A DNA stretch of 17,494 nucleotides from CAVPEW01 sp050247895. GTDB taxonomy: Bacteria; Actinomycetota; Acidimicrobiia; Acidimicrobiales; VFJN01. Location: NCBI GenBank assembly GCA_050247895.1, contig JBFWTJ010000039.1, forward strand, positions 1 to 17,494, given 5' to 3'. Shown here one piece after another: positions 1-7,363 of this stretch. Below the pieces are notes generated by a model. The model saw nothing but the letters and a program-made list of their open reading frames with translations. It was not told where the DNA came from and searched no databases. Position 1 is the first letter of the stretch. The number at the start of each line of letters is the position of its first letter. The position numbers and the translations under genes were made by a program.

Positions 1-489
1 CACCGGGGCGTGGTGGTGTCCGAGGCACCGCTGGGCGTGCGCCCGGCCCGGTGGCGCTTCCCGGCCCGCAACCGCATCCTCGCTGCCCTGGTCGATGCCG
101 TGGTCGTCGTCGAGTCGCGGCCGCGGGGTGGTTCGCTGCTGACCGTCGACGAGGCGCTGCGCCGGTCGGTCCCGGTGCTGGCGGTGCCGGGCTCGGTCCG
201 CAACCCGGCCGCGGGCGGCACGAACCAGCTGATCTTCGACGGGTGCCCTCCGGCCCGGGACGCCCTCGACGTCCTGTCCGCCCTGGGCGTCGAGGTCGCC
301 CGGGCGGACGGGGCCCCCGACGTGGTCGACGATCCGGTGCTCTCGGCGGTGGGGAGCGACCCGGCCAGCTTCGAGGAGATCGCCCTGCGCTCGGATCGCG
401 ACGTGGCCGAGGTCTCGCTCGCCCTCCAGCGCCTGGTCGACCTCGGCCTGGTCGCGGTGCAGGAGGGTTGGTACTGCCGTGTCGGTTGA
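1..489 (+). CDS. dprA: DNA processing protein DprA (Smf), C-terminal part, 5' end outside window
   Basis: DprA binds single-stranded DNA and loads RecA during natural transformation; in species without known competence its role is less clear. The visible part is open from base 1 (HRGVVVSEAPLG) and so is truncated by the window edge. It carries the family blocks: SEAPLG, then FPARNRI, then VVVVES..GGSLLT, then the VLAVPGSV and GGTNQLI stretch of the Rossmann-like fold. The last 50 or so residues (from about VLSAVGSDP) match the winged-helix C-terminal domain, including EIALRSDRDVAEVSLALQRLVDLGLV. The stop lies just inside the start of the following recombinase, so the two are probably co-transcribed. 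The dprA-xerC-whiG order is common in Actinobacteria. Identification is secure; the N-terminus cannot be judged. Confidence 0.93.
   Translation, partial: HRGVVVSEAPLGVRPARWRFPARNRILAALVDAVVVVESRPRGGSLLTVDEALRRSVPVLAVPGSVRNPAAGGTNQLIFDGCPPARDALDVLSALGVEVARADGAPDVVDDPVLSAVGSDPASFEEIALRSDRDVAEVSLALQRLVDLGLVAVQEGWYCRVG
461..467 (+). promoter_or_regulatory. Shine-Dalgarno for the recombinase gene, inside dprA
   Basis: AGGAGGG lies in the last codons of dprA, 11 bases before the GTG at 479. The in-frame GTGs at 524 and 533 have no comparable purine run ahead of them, so this site supports the start at 479 and translational coupling to dprA. Confidence 0.5.
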
Positions 490-1417
490 GGGATCGCCCG
501 TCGGTCGGTGCCGCGTCGCTACCGTGCCGTCGGTGGCGTGGCAGCTCGACGACTTCCTCGCGTCGTTGACGACGGTCGCCCCTCCGACGGTGGGGGCGTA
601 CGGCTCGGACCTGCGCGGCTTCGTGGAGTGGGCCGAGCGGCTCGGGATCGCCACACCGGCCGAGGTGGACAGGTCCACCGTCCGCCGCTACGTCGCCTAC
701 CTCACCACCCGGCGCTACGCCCGCCGCTCGGTGGCCCGCAAGGCGTCCTCGCTGCGCCGCTACTTCGGCTGGGCCACCCGGCGGGGCCTGGCCGTCGCCG
801 ACCCGACCGTCGGGCTGTCGATCGGTGGAGCCGAGGGTCGCCTGCCACGGGTCCTGCGCCCGGCCGAGCTCGGCGTCCTGCTCGACGAGCCCCCGGCGAC
901 CGCAGGCACGGACCCGGCCCTGCGGGCCCGTGACGACGCCGTCGTCGAGCTGCTCTACGGCAGCGGGCTGCGGGTGGCCGAGCTGTGCGGCCTGGAGGTC
1001 ACCGACCTCGACCTGGCCCGGGGCCAGGTCCTGGTCCACGGCAAGGGGGGCAAGGACCGCTGGGTCCCGTTGAGCGAGCCGGCCCTCGACGCGCTGCGGA
1101 CCTGGATCGAGCGATGGCGACCGGAGGTCGTCGGGGACGAGCCCGACGCCCGGCACCTGTTCTTCAACCGGAGGCGGCGGCCCCTCACCCCGCGGGACGT
1201 GCGGCGCGTCCTGGACCGGCGGAGCCCGACGCCGACCCACCCCCACGCCCTGCGGCACACCTTCGCCACCCACCTGCTCGACGGGGGAGCCGACCTGCGC
1301 GTGGTCCAGGAGCTGCTCGGCCACGCCGATCTGGCGACCACCCAGCGTTACACTCACGTGAGCCGAGAGCGCCTTCGGCGTGTGTACGACGGAGCGCATC
1401 CGAGGGCGCAGGGGTGA
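479..1417 (+). CDS. xerC: Tyrosine recombinase XerC/XerD family
   Basis: Site-specific recombinase of the XerC/D type, which resolves chromosome dimers at dif with a partner recombinase and FtsK. An N-terminal SAM-like core-binding domain (about residues 20-110, with RSTVRRYVAYL and SSLRRYF) is followed by a catalytic domain. All catalytic residues are visible: Arg165 (GSGLRVAEL), Lys189 (HGKGGKDR), His256 and Arg259 (PHALRHTFATHLL), His282 (LLGHADLATTQ) and the nucleophile Tyr291 (RYTHVS). At 312 aa it has normal length. GTG 479 was chosen for its upstream AGGAGGG; GTG 524 or 533 would drop a poorly conserved 15-18 residue head and remain possible. It overlaps dprA by 11 bases and ends 4 bases before the sigma factor gene. 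Position after dprA suggests the chromosomal XerC rather than a mobile integrase. XerC versus XerD cannot be settled from sequence alone. Confidence 0.9.
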   Translation: MSVEGSPVGRCRVATVPSVAWQLDDFLASLTTVAPPTVGAYGSDLRGFVEWAERLGIATPAEVDRSTVRRYVAYLTTRRYARRSVARKASSLRRYFGWATRRGLAVADPTVGLSIGGAEGRLPRVLRPAELGVLLDEPPATAGTDPALRARDDAVVELLYGSGLRVAELCGLEVTDLDLARGQVLVHGKGGKDRWVPLSEPALDALRTWIERWRPEVVGDEPDARHLFFNRRRRPLTPRDVRRVLDRRSPTPTHPHALRHTFATHLLDGGADLRVVQELLGHADLATTQRYTHVSRERLRRVYDGAHPRAQG

Positions 1418-1421
1418 AGCC

Positions 1422-2201
<780 letters not shown>

Positions 2202-2223
2202 CCCCTCGCGGGGCCCGCCCCGC
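2202..2223 (+). terminator. Possible terminator hairpins after whiG
   Basis: Starting at the whiG stop are two overlapping, mutually exclusive GC hairpins: CCCC-TCGC-GGGG (2202-2213) and GCGGGG-CCCG-CCCCGC (2208-2223). There is no following T-run, so intrinsic termination is uncertain. High-GC actinobacteria often show such U-less hairpins at gene ends. Confidence 0.3.
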
Positions 2224-2281
2224 CACCTGATCACCTGCCGACTTCCCCGTCAGCTGCTCCTGCCGCGCCCGGGGAGGCCTC

Positions 2282-3973
2282 GTGCTCCGCTCCGCCCGCC
2301 TGGCGACCGCTGTCCTGGTCGTCGCGTCCACCTTCTCGCTCGTCGGGGTCCGCCCCGCCGGGGCCACGCCCGCTCCGCCGGATCCCACCCACCTCCCCCC
2401 GGTCGAGGCGCCCGTCGCCGACCCGTTCCGCCCGCCGGCCGACCCCTACGCGTCGGGCAACCGGGGCATCGAGTACGCCACCGAGCCGGGAGCACCGGTG
2501 CGGGCCACGGCCGGGGGCGAGGTCCTCTTCGCCGGGCCCGTCGGCGGCGCCCTCCACGTCACCGTCGAGCACCCCGACGGGGTGCGGACCTCCTACTCCT
2601 TCCTGGAGCGGGTCGAGGTGGTCGTGGGCCAGCCCGTCGAGCAGGGCCAGGTGATCGGGCGCTCCACGCGGCGGCTCCACCTCGGCGCCCGCCTCGGCGA
2701 CGCCTACTTCGACCCCGCGGCCCTGTTCGCCCCGGCCGCCGTCGAGGTCCACCTGATCCCGTTCGACGTTCCCCTGCCCGGTGGGGTCGCCGGCGAGCGG
2801 TCGGCCCTGCGCCGGATGGTCGGGGGCCTGGTCCGCAAGGGTCGCGAGGTGGTGGGCGACGCGGCCGGCGCGACCGTGGACTGGCTGCGGGAAGGCGCCT
2901 CGGAGGCGCTGGACACCGCCAGCGCCGGGGTGCGCTACACGGTGCGGGCGGGCAGCGAGGCCGTCGGCACGGCCTGGGACGCCTGGCACGCGTGGCGCCA
3001 GGAGTGCACCGAGGCCGACGTGGCCGTGCCCCCGCCCCGCGGGCGCCGGGTCGCGGTGCTGGTCGGGGGGCTGGGGTCGACCAGCACCAACGCCGCCATC
3101 GACGACGTGGACACCGCGGCGCTGGGCTACGGGCGAGCCGACGTCCTGCGCTTCTCGTACCGGGGCGGCCGCACGCCCGATGCCACCGACGGCTTCGCCG
3201 CGGTGCCCTCCTCCGCCTACGGCGCCGGCGACACGACCGTCGACCTCCACCAGAGCGCGGTCCGGCTGGCCGACCTCGTCGAGCAGGTCGTCCGCCAGGG
3301 CGACGGCGCGACCGTCGACCTGCTCGCCCACTCCCAGGGCGGGCTCGTGGCCCGGCTGGCCCTGGCCGAGCTGGCCCGGCGGAACGGGCCGGACTGGGTC
3401 GCCCAGCTGGGAGCGTTCGTGACGCTCGGGACGCCCCACGGCGGCACCGACCTGGCCACGGCGGCCGAGGACGTCGGCTCGACGCTGGTCGGCGACGCGG
3501 TGCTGGAGGTCCTCGGCGACGCCTTCGGCCACGGGATGCACCACGACGACCCGTCCATCCGCCAGATGGCCGAGGGGTCCGAGCTGGTGCGGGCGCTCGC
3601 CGCGACGCCCCCGCCCGAGGGCGTGGACGTCGTGGCGATCGCGGCCCGGGGCGACCTGGTCGTGCCGGTGCCCCACACCGACATCCCCGGTGCGCCCCAC
3701 GTGGTGGTCGACGGCTGGGGCACCGGCGCCCACGACCGCCTGCCGGGCAGCTCGGAGGCGACCCGTGAGATCGGCCTGGCCCTGGCCGGCATGGCCCCCA
3801 CCTGCCAGGGGCTCGTCGAGTCGCTCGCCGACCACGGCAGCGGCCGGGCGATCAGCATGGCGGAGGACGTCGCGGCCGAGCAGCTGGCCCACCTGCTCTC
3901 GACCCCGCTGGACGTCCCACCTCCGCACGAGGTGGCCCCGGCCCTGCCGGGCGCGCCGGCCCGGGGCCGGTGA
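2282..3973 (+). CDS. Secreted fusion of a degenerate M23 (LytM) domain and a serine alpha/beta hydrolase
   Basis: A 563-aa protein with a signal peptide at residues 1-28 (charged start, hydrophobic TAVLVVASTFSLVG, likely cut after AGA). Residues about 48-150 have the M23/LytM fold pattern (RGIEYATEPGAPVRATAGGEVLFAGPV, then GQPVEQGQVIG, then LHLGARLGDAYFDP). The metal motif HxxxD reads Asn60-RGI-Glu64, and HxH reads Arg131-Leu-His133, so peptidase activity is doubtful. After a helical linker (about 170-240) comes a lipase/esterase-like domain from about 256. Its VLVGGLGSTS strand is followed by the nucleophile elbow AHSQGG (Ser351), then TLGTPHGG, with a likely acid Asp458 (GDLVVP) and base His484. 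GGGGAGG (2271-2277) precedes GTG 2282. Many actinobacteria encode an M23 peptidase upstream of rpsB; here it is fused and apparently inactivated. The inferred role is a wall-targeted hydrolase; substrate unknown. Confidence 0.8.
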   Translation: MLRSARLATAVLVVASTFSLVGVRPAGATPAPPDPTHLPPVEAPVADPFRPPADPYASGNRGIEYATEPGAPVRATAGGEVLFAGPVGGALHVTVEHPDGVRTSYSFLERVEVVVGQPVEQGQVIGRSTRRLHLGARLGDAYFDPAALFAPAAVEVHLIPFDVPLPGGVAGERSALRRMVGGLVRKGREVVGDAAGATVDWLREGASEALDTASAGVRYTVRAGSEAVGTAWDAWHAWRQECTEADVAVPPPRGRRVAVLVGGLGSTSTNAAIDDVDTAALGYGRADVLRFSYRGGRTPDATDGFAAVPSSAYGAGDTTVDLHQSAVRLADLVEQVVRQGDGATVDLLAHSQGGLVARLALAELARRNGPDWVAQLGAFVTLGTPHGGTDLATAAEDVGSTLVGDAVLEVLGDAFGHGMHHDDPSIRQMAEGSELVRALAATPPPEGVDVVAIAARGDLVVPVPHTDIPGAPHVVVDGWGTGAHDRLPGSSEATREIGLALAGMAPTCQGLVESLADHGSGRAISMAEDVAAEQLAHLLSTPLDVPPPHEVAPALPGAPARGR

Positions 3974-3994
3974 GGTGGTCCCGCGCCGGTGCGC

Positions 3995-4000
3995 TAGCCT
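3995..4000 (+). promoter_or_regulatory. Candidate -10 element for rpsB operon
   Basis: TAGCCT lies 22 bases after the preceding stop and fits the TAnnnT pattern. It resembles the TAGGCT and TAGCAT hexamers ahead of dxr and proS. No good TTGACA-like -35 is visible at 16-18 bases. If used, transcription would start near 4007 and leave a leader of about 130 bases. Confidence 0.4.
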
Positions 4001-4001
4001 T

Positions 4002-4107
4002 GCCCGCCGGCCGAAGGGCCGGTCGGGCGCCCCCTGAGGGGCACCGGCATCGAGACCAGATCCGCCCGGGCCATCCCGCGGTCGCCCTCCGGGGCGCTGG
4101 GCCCGGG
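4002..4107 (+). promoter_or_regulatory. Structured 5' leader of rpsB (candidate autoregulatory RNA)
   Basis: Three helices can be drawn by eye. Helix 1 (4002-4028) is 11 bp with one bulged T and a GAAG loop, centred on CCGGCC/GGCCGG. Helix 2 (4029-4042) is GCCCC-CTGA-GGGGC. Helix 3 pairs CCCGGGCC (4065-4072) with GGCCCGGG (4100-4107) and encloses an inner hairpin CGCCC-TCCG-GGGCG (4083-4096). Ribosomal protein S2 represses its own operon through the 5' leader in E. coli; that this leader does the same is inference. I do not recognise a described RNA family here. Confidence 0.45.
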
Positions 4108-4137
4108 TCACGACCAACCGAGGGAAGGGAGGCGGCC

Positions 4138-5082
4138 GTGGCCGTCGTCACGATGAAGCAGCTCCTGGAGGCCGGCGTCCACTTCGGGCACCAGACCCGG
4201 CGGTGGAACCCGAAGATGAAGCGGTTCATCTTCGGGGAGCGCAACGGCATCTACATCATCGACCTGCAGCAGACGCTGCAGCGGATCGAGGCCGCCTACA
4301 CGTTCGTGCGGGACCTGGTCGCCGACGGCGGGGAGATCCTGCTGATCGGCACCAAGAAGCAGGCCCAGGACCCGATCCAGTCCTACGCCGAGAAGGTCGG
4401 CATGCCCTACATCAACCAGCGCTGGCTGGGCGGCATGCTCACCAACTTCGAGACCATCGCCAAGCGGGTGGGCAAGATGCAGGAGTACCGCCGGATGCGC
4501 ACCTCCGGCGAGCTCGACGCCATGCCCAAGAAGGAGGCGCTCCTGCTGAGCCGCGAGCTCGAGAAGCTGGAGCGGAACCTGGGTGGCATCGCCAAGATGG
4601 AGAAGCTCCCCCAGGCGGTGTTCATCCTGGACACCAAGAAGGAGCACATCGCGGTCACCGAGGCCAACAAGCTCGGCTTGCCGATCGTCGCGGTGGTCGA
4701 CACCAACTGCGACCCCGACGTCATCCAGTACGTGATCCCGGGCAACGACGACGCCATCCGCTCGGGCACCCTGATGTGCCGCATCATCGCCGACGCGGTC
4801 GAGGAAGGCCGGTTCATCGCCTCCCGCCGCGGCACCGGCACCGCCCCCTCGGTGCAGCGCACCGAGGCCGACGAGGCCCGCGTCGCGGCCGAGCAGGCCG
4901 AGGCCCGCCGCCAGGCGCTCCTGGCCCAGCAGGAGCGCGAGGCCCGCATCGCCGCCGGTCGACCGCCCGTCCCGGCCGCTCCCGCCGAGGAGTCCTCCGA
5001 ACCCGCCCCCGCCGGCGAGCCGGAGGCCGCCGAGGCCCCCGGATCCGACGCCCCCGCGGCCGAGACGGCCGCCGAGGGCTGA
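4138..5082 (+). CDS. rpsB: 30S ribosomal protein S2
   Basis: Component of the small ribosomal subunit, bound late on the back of the 30S near the head-body junction. The signature VTMKQLLEAGVHFGHQTRRWNPKM is followed by GIYIIDLQQT, INQRWLGGMLTNF and VVDTNCDPD with PGNDDAIRS, all family hallmarks. GTG 4138 was chosen because GGGAGG (4127-4132) sits 5 bases upstream and the protein then begins MAVVTMKQ; the reading frame stays open further upstream through the leader. At 314 aa it is longer than the roughly 240 aa of E. coli S2. The extra is a tail of about 90 residues, first Arg/Gln/Glu-rich and probably helical, then Ala/Pro/Glu-rich and probably disordered. Acidic or Ala-rich tails on S2 are common in actinobacteria. 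It is followed by tsf after 47 bases, the near-universal pair. Confidence 0.97.
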   Translation: MAVVTMKQLLEAGVHFGHQTRRWNPKMKRFIFGERNGIYIIDLQQTLQRIEAAYTFVRDLVADGGEILLIGTKKQAQDPIQSYAEKVGMPYINQRWLGGMLTNFETIAKRVGKMQEYRRMRTSGELDAMPKKEALLLSRELEKLERNLGGIAKMEKLPQAVFILDTKKEHIAVTEANKLGLPIVAVVDTNCDPDVIQYVIPGNDDAIRSGTLMCRIIADAVEEGRFIASRRGTGTAPSVQRTEADEARVAAEQAEARRQALLAQQEREARIAAGRPPVPAAPAEESSEPAPAGEPEAAEAPGSDAPAAETAAEG

Positions 5083-5129
5083 CCCACCCCGCCCCACCCC
5101 CCCCGATCAAGCGAGGAGCCGAGAGCTCG

Positions 5130-5921
5130 ATGTCGTTCACCGCGAAGGACGTGCAGGCACTCCGACAGGCCACGGGCGCCGGCATGATGGATGCCAAGAA
5201 GGCCCTGGTCGAGAACGGCGGCGACTTCGACGCCGCGGGCAAGTGGCTGCGGGAGAAGGGCCTGGCCAAGTCGGCCGAGCGGGCCGACCGGGCCAACACG
5301 CAGGGCGCGGTGGCGATCGGCGTGGCCGACGGCGCCGCGGCGGTCGCCGAGCTCAAGTGCGAGACGGACTTCGTGGCCAAGTCGGAGCAGTTCGTGGAGC
5401 TCGTCGAGGCCATCGCCCGGTCCGTGGCGGCCGAGGGCGAGGCCGGCGCCGAGGCGCACCGCGAGGCCATCGACGACCTCAAGGTCAGCCTGAAGGAGAA
5501 CATCGAGCTCGGCCGGGTGGCCCGGGTGGCCATCCCCGAGGGGTCCGTGTCCGACACCTACCTGCACCGCCAGGAGGGCCGGGGCGTCAACGGCGTCATC
5601 GTGGTGCTCGACGGGGGCTCCGACGAGCTGGCCCACGACGTCGCGGTGCACGCCGCGTTCACCAAGCCGCCCTACCTGCGCCGGGCCGACGTCCCCGAGG
5701 CGCTGGTGGCCGAGGAGCGCTCGACGCTCGAGAGCATCACCCGGGCCGAGGGCAAGCCCGAGCAGGCCATCGCCAAGATCGTCGAGGGCCGCCTCAACGC
5801 CTGGTTCAAGGACCGGGTGCTGCTCGAGCAGCCCTTCGTGCGCGACGACAAGCAGACGATCACCCAGCTGCTCGGTGACCACGAGCTCGTCGAGCTCGCC
5901 CAGGTCTACATCGGTTCGTAG
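5130..5921 (+). CDS. tsf: Elongation factor Ts
   Basis: Guanine nucleotide exchange factor that regenerates EF-Tu-GTP in the cytoplasm. The N-terminal UBA-like domain includes the signature RQATGAGMMDAKKAL, followed by the core ELKCETDFVAKSEQF, which contains the conserved Asp-Phe pair that intrudes into EF-Tu. The C-terminal part carries HVAVHAAF-like residues (VAVHAAFTKPPYL) and KIVEGRLNAWFKDRVLLEQPFV. The length of 263 aa is within the range of bacterial EF-Ts. ATG 5130 gives the standard N-terminus; the best SD is GAGGAG (5113-5118), 11 bases away. The stop is only 9 bases before pyrH, so the two are probably translationally coupled. Confidence 0.97.
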   Translation: MSFTAKDVQALRQATGAGMMDAKKALVENGGDFDAAGKWLREKGLAKSAERADRANTQGAVAIGVADGAAAVAELKCETDFVAKSEQFVELVEAIARSVAAEGEAGAEAHREAIDDLKVSLKENIELGRVARVAIPEGSVSDTYLHRQEGRGVNGVIVVLDGGSDELAHDVAVHAAFTKPPYLRRADVPEALVAEERSTLESITRAEGKPEQAIAKIVEGRLNAWFKDRVLLEQPFVRDDKQTITQLLGDHELVELAQVYIGS

Positions 5922-5930
5922 CGAGCGGCC

Positions 5931-6659
5931 GTGGCGACGACGACCTATCGGCGGATCCTCCTGAAGCTCTCCGGCGAGGCCTTCGCCGGGGAGTCCGGCT
6001 ACGGCATCGACGGCCCGTTCGTCGAGTACGTGGCCCGGGAGATCGTCGACGCCCGCTCCGGCGCAGGGGTGGACGTCGCCATCGTGGTCGGCGGCGGGAA
6101 CATCTGGCGGGGCATGACCGGTGCGGGTGCGGGGATGGACCGGGCCCAGGCCGACTACATGGGGATGCTGGCCACGGTCATCAACGCCCTGGCCCTGCAG
6201 GACACCCTCGAGCGGTTCGGCCAGCCGACGCGGGTCCAGACCGCCATCCACATGGCCCAGGTCGCCGAGCCCTACATCCGGCGCCGGGCCATCCGGCACC
6301 TCGAGAAGGGCCGGGTGGTCATCTTCGCCGGGGGGACCGGCAACCCCTTCTTCACCACCGACACCGCCGCCGCGCTGCGGGCCGTGGAGATCGAGGCCGA
6401 CGCCATGCTGCGGGGGACCCACTCGGGGGTCGACGGCCTCTACACCGACGATCCCCGGACCAACCCCGAGGCCACCAAGCTCGACGAGGTCACCTACCTG
6501 GAGGTGCTGAACCGGGGCCTCAAGGCCATGGACAGCACCGCCATCACCTTGTGCATGGACAACCGCCTGCCGATCGTCATGTTCGACCTGCTCGGCCCGG
6601 GCAACGTCCGATCCATCCTCGAAGGCAAGGCGATCGGTACCCTGGTCCGCGACGCGTGA
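5931..6659 (+). CDS. pyrH: Uridylate kinase (UMP kinase)
   Basis: Phosphorylates UMP to UDP with ATP in de novo pyrimidine synthesis; the bacterial enzyme belongs to the amino acid kinase fold and works as a hexamer. Visible motifs are LLKLSGEAFAG (nucleotide-binding Lys and Gly loop), VVGGGNIWRG, FAGGTGNPFFTTDTAAALRA, then VDGLYTDDPR and AITLCMDNRLPIVMFDL. The length of 242 aa is typical. GTG 5931 begins 9 bases after the tsf stop. The SD (GAGCGG-like) is weak, which fits translation by coupling. The downstream gap to frr is 85 bases and contains small hairpins. Confidence 0.96.
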   Translation: MATTTYRRILLKLSGEAFAGESGYGIDGPFVEYVAREIVDARSGAGVDVAIVVGGGNIWRGMTGAGAGMDRAQADYMGMLATVINALALQDTLERFGQPTRVQTAIHMAQVAEPYIRRRAIRHLEKGRVVIFAGGTGNPFFTTDTAAALRAVEIEADAMLRGTHSGVDGLYTDDPRTNPEATKLDEVTYLEVLNRGLKAMDSTAITLCMDNRLPIVMFDLLGPGNVRSILEGKAIGTLVRDA

Positions 6660-6662
6660 TCG

Positions 6663-6735
6663 CCACGTCGCGTGGGGCCGTTCCCCGGCCCAGGTGCCAC
6701 GGCGAGCTCCGCCGACACGTCGTCCTTCGGAGGAC
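6663..6735 (+). promoter_or_regulatory. Hairpins in the pyrH-frr gap, one hiding the frr SD
   Basis: The gap holds CCACG-TCG-CGTGG (6663-6675), which overlaps an alternative GGGCCG-TTCCC-CGGCCC (6675-6691). It also holds GTCCT-TCGG-AGGAC (6722-6735), whose right arm contains the frr SD core GGAGGA (6729-6734). There is no T-run, so these are more likely translational or processing structures than terminators. Confidence 0.3.
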
Positions 6736-6744
6736 CAGCAGCCA

Positions 6745-7317
6745 GTGAGCTCGGATGAACTGATCAAGGCGCTCCTCGATGACGCCGCCGAGAAGATGGG
6801 CAAGGCCGTCGAGCACGCCCGGGCCGAGTTCTCGGCCATCCGCACCGGCCGGGCCGCGCCGGCGCTGGTCGAGAAGCTCCTCGTCGACTACTACGGCTCC
6901 GAGGTGCCGCTCCAGCAGCTCGCCGGCTTCACCGTGCCCGAGGCCCGGACGCTGGTCATCAGCCCCTACGACAAGGGCGCGATGGGCGCGATCGAGAAGG
7001 CGATCCAGACCTCGGACCTGGGCCTCAACCCGTCCAACGACGGCCAGGTCCTGCGCCTGACGTTCCCGCCGCTGACCCAGGAGCGACGCAAGGAGCTGGT
7101 CAAGGTGGTCCGGTCGATGGCCGAGGAGGGCCGGGTCGCGGTCCGCAACCTGCGGCGCTCGGTCCGTCACGACCTCGACGCGCTGGGCCGCGACGGCGAG
7201 GTCTCCGAGGACGACATCGTGCGGGCGGAGAAGGAGCTGGACAAGCTCACGCACGCCCACGAGGGCGGCATCGACAAGGCGCTCGAGCAGAAGGAACAGG
7301 AGCTGCTCGAGGTCTGA
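6745..7317 (+). CDS. frr: Ribosome recycling factor
   Basis: With EF-G it splits post-termination ribosomes into subunits. The tRNA-shaped protein is recognised by FSAIRTGRAAPALVEKLLVDYYGSEVPLQQLA, then LVISPYDKGAMGAIEKAI, LGLNPSNDGQVLRLTFPPLTQERRKELVK, and the C-terminal helix ending EKELDKLTHAHEGGIDKALEQKEQEL. The length is 190 aa; the usual is about 185. GTG 6745 was chosen because GGAGGA (6729-6734) lies 10 bases upstream; the frame is open further up to 6694, but that segment is not RRF-like. It is followed immediately by a hairpin and then cdsA, the usual actinobacterial order, with no uppS in between. Confidence 0.96.
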   Translation: MSSDELIKALLDDAAEKMGKAVEHARAEFSAIRTGRAAPALVEKLLVDYYGSEVPLQQLAGFTVPEARTLVISPYDKGAMGAIEKAIQTSDLGLNPSNDGQVLRLTFPPLTQERRKELVKVVRSMAEEGRVAVRNLRRSVRHDLDALGRDGEVSEDDIVRAEKELDKLTHAHEGGIDKALEQKEQELLEV

Positions 7318-7343
7318 TCCTCGCCCGACCTGGTCGGCGAGGA
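7318..7343 (+). terminator. Strong hairpin directly after frr stop
   Basis: TCCTCGCC (7318-7325), a bulged C, then GAC pair with GTC and GGCGAGGA (7333-7343) around a CTG loop: 11 bp with one bulge, starting at the base after the stop. There is no T-run. The cdsA SD begins 9 bases downstream. It could be a partial terminator, an mRNA stability element or a processing site separating frr from cdsA. Confidence 0.4.
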
Positions 7344-7363
7344 CGCGATCGTGGAGGAGAGCC

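Noticed and set aside
520..535. TACCGT with GTG at 533 as a leaderless start for the recombinase
   Set aside because: The spacing fits, but the hexamer is poor and the GTG at 479 has a strong SD. Kept only as an alternative start.
1349..1354. TACACT as a -10 element for whiG
   Set aside because: It encodes the conserved RYTHV motif of the recombinase and has no -35, so coincidence is the better explanation.
479..1417. Recombinase as a sign of an integrated mobile element
   Set aside because: It sits between dprA and whiG in the conserved chromosomal order, with matching base composition and no attachment-site repeats nearby.
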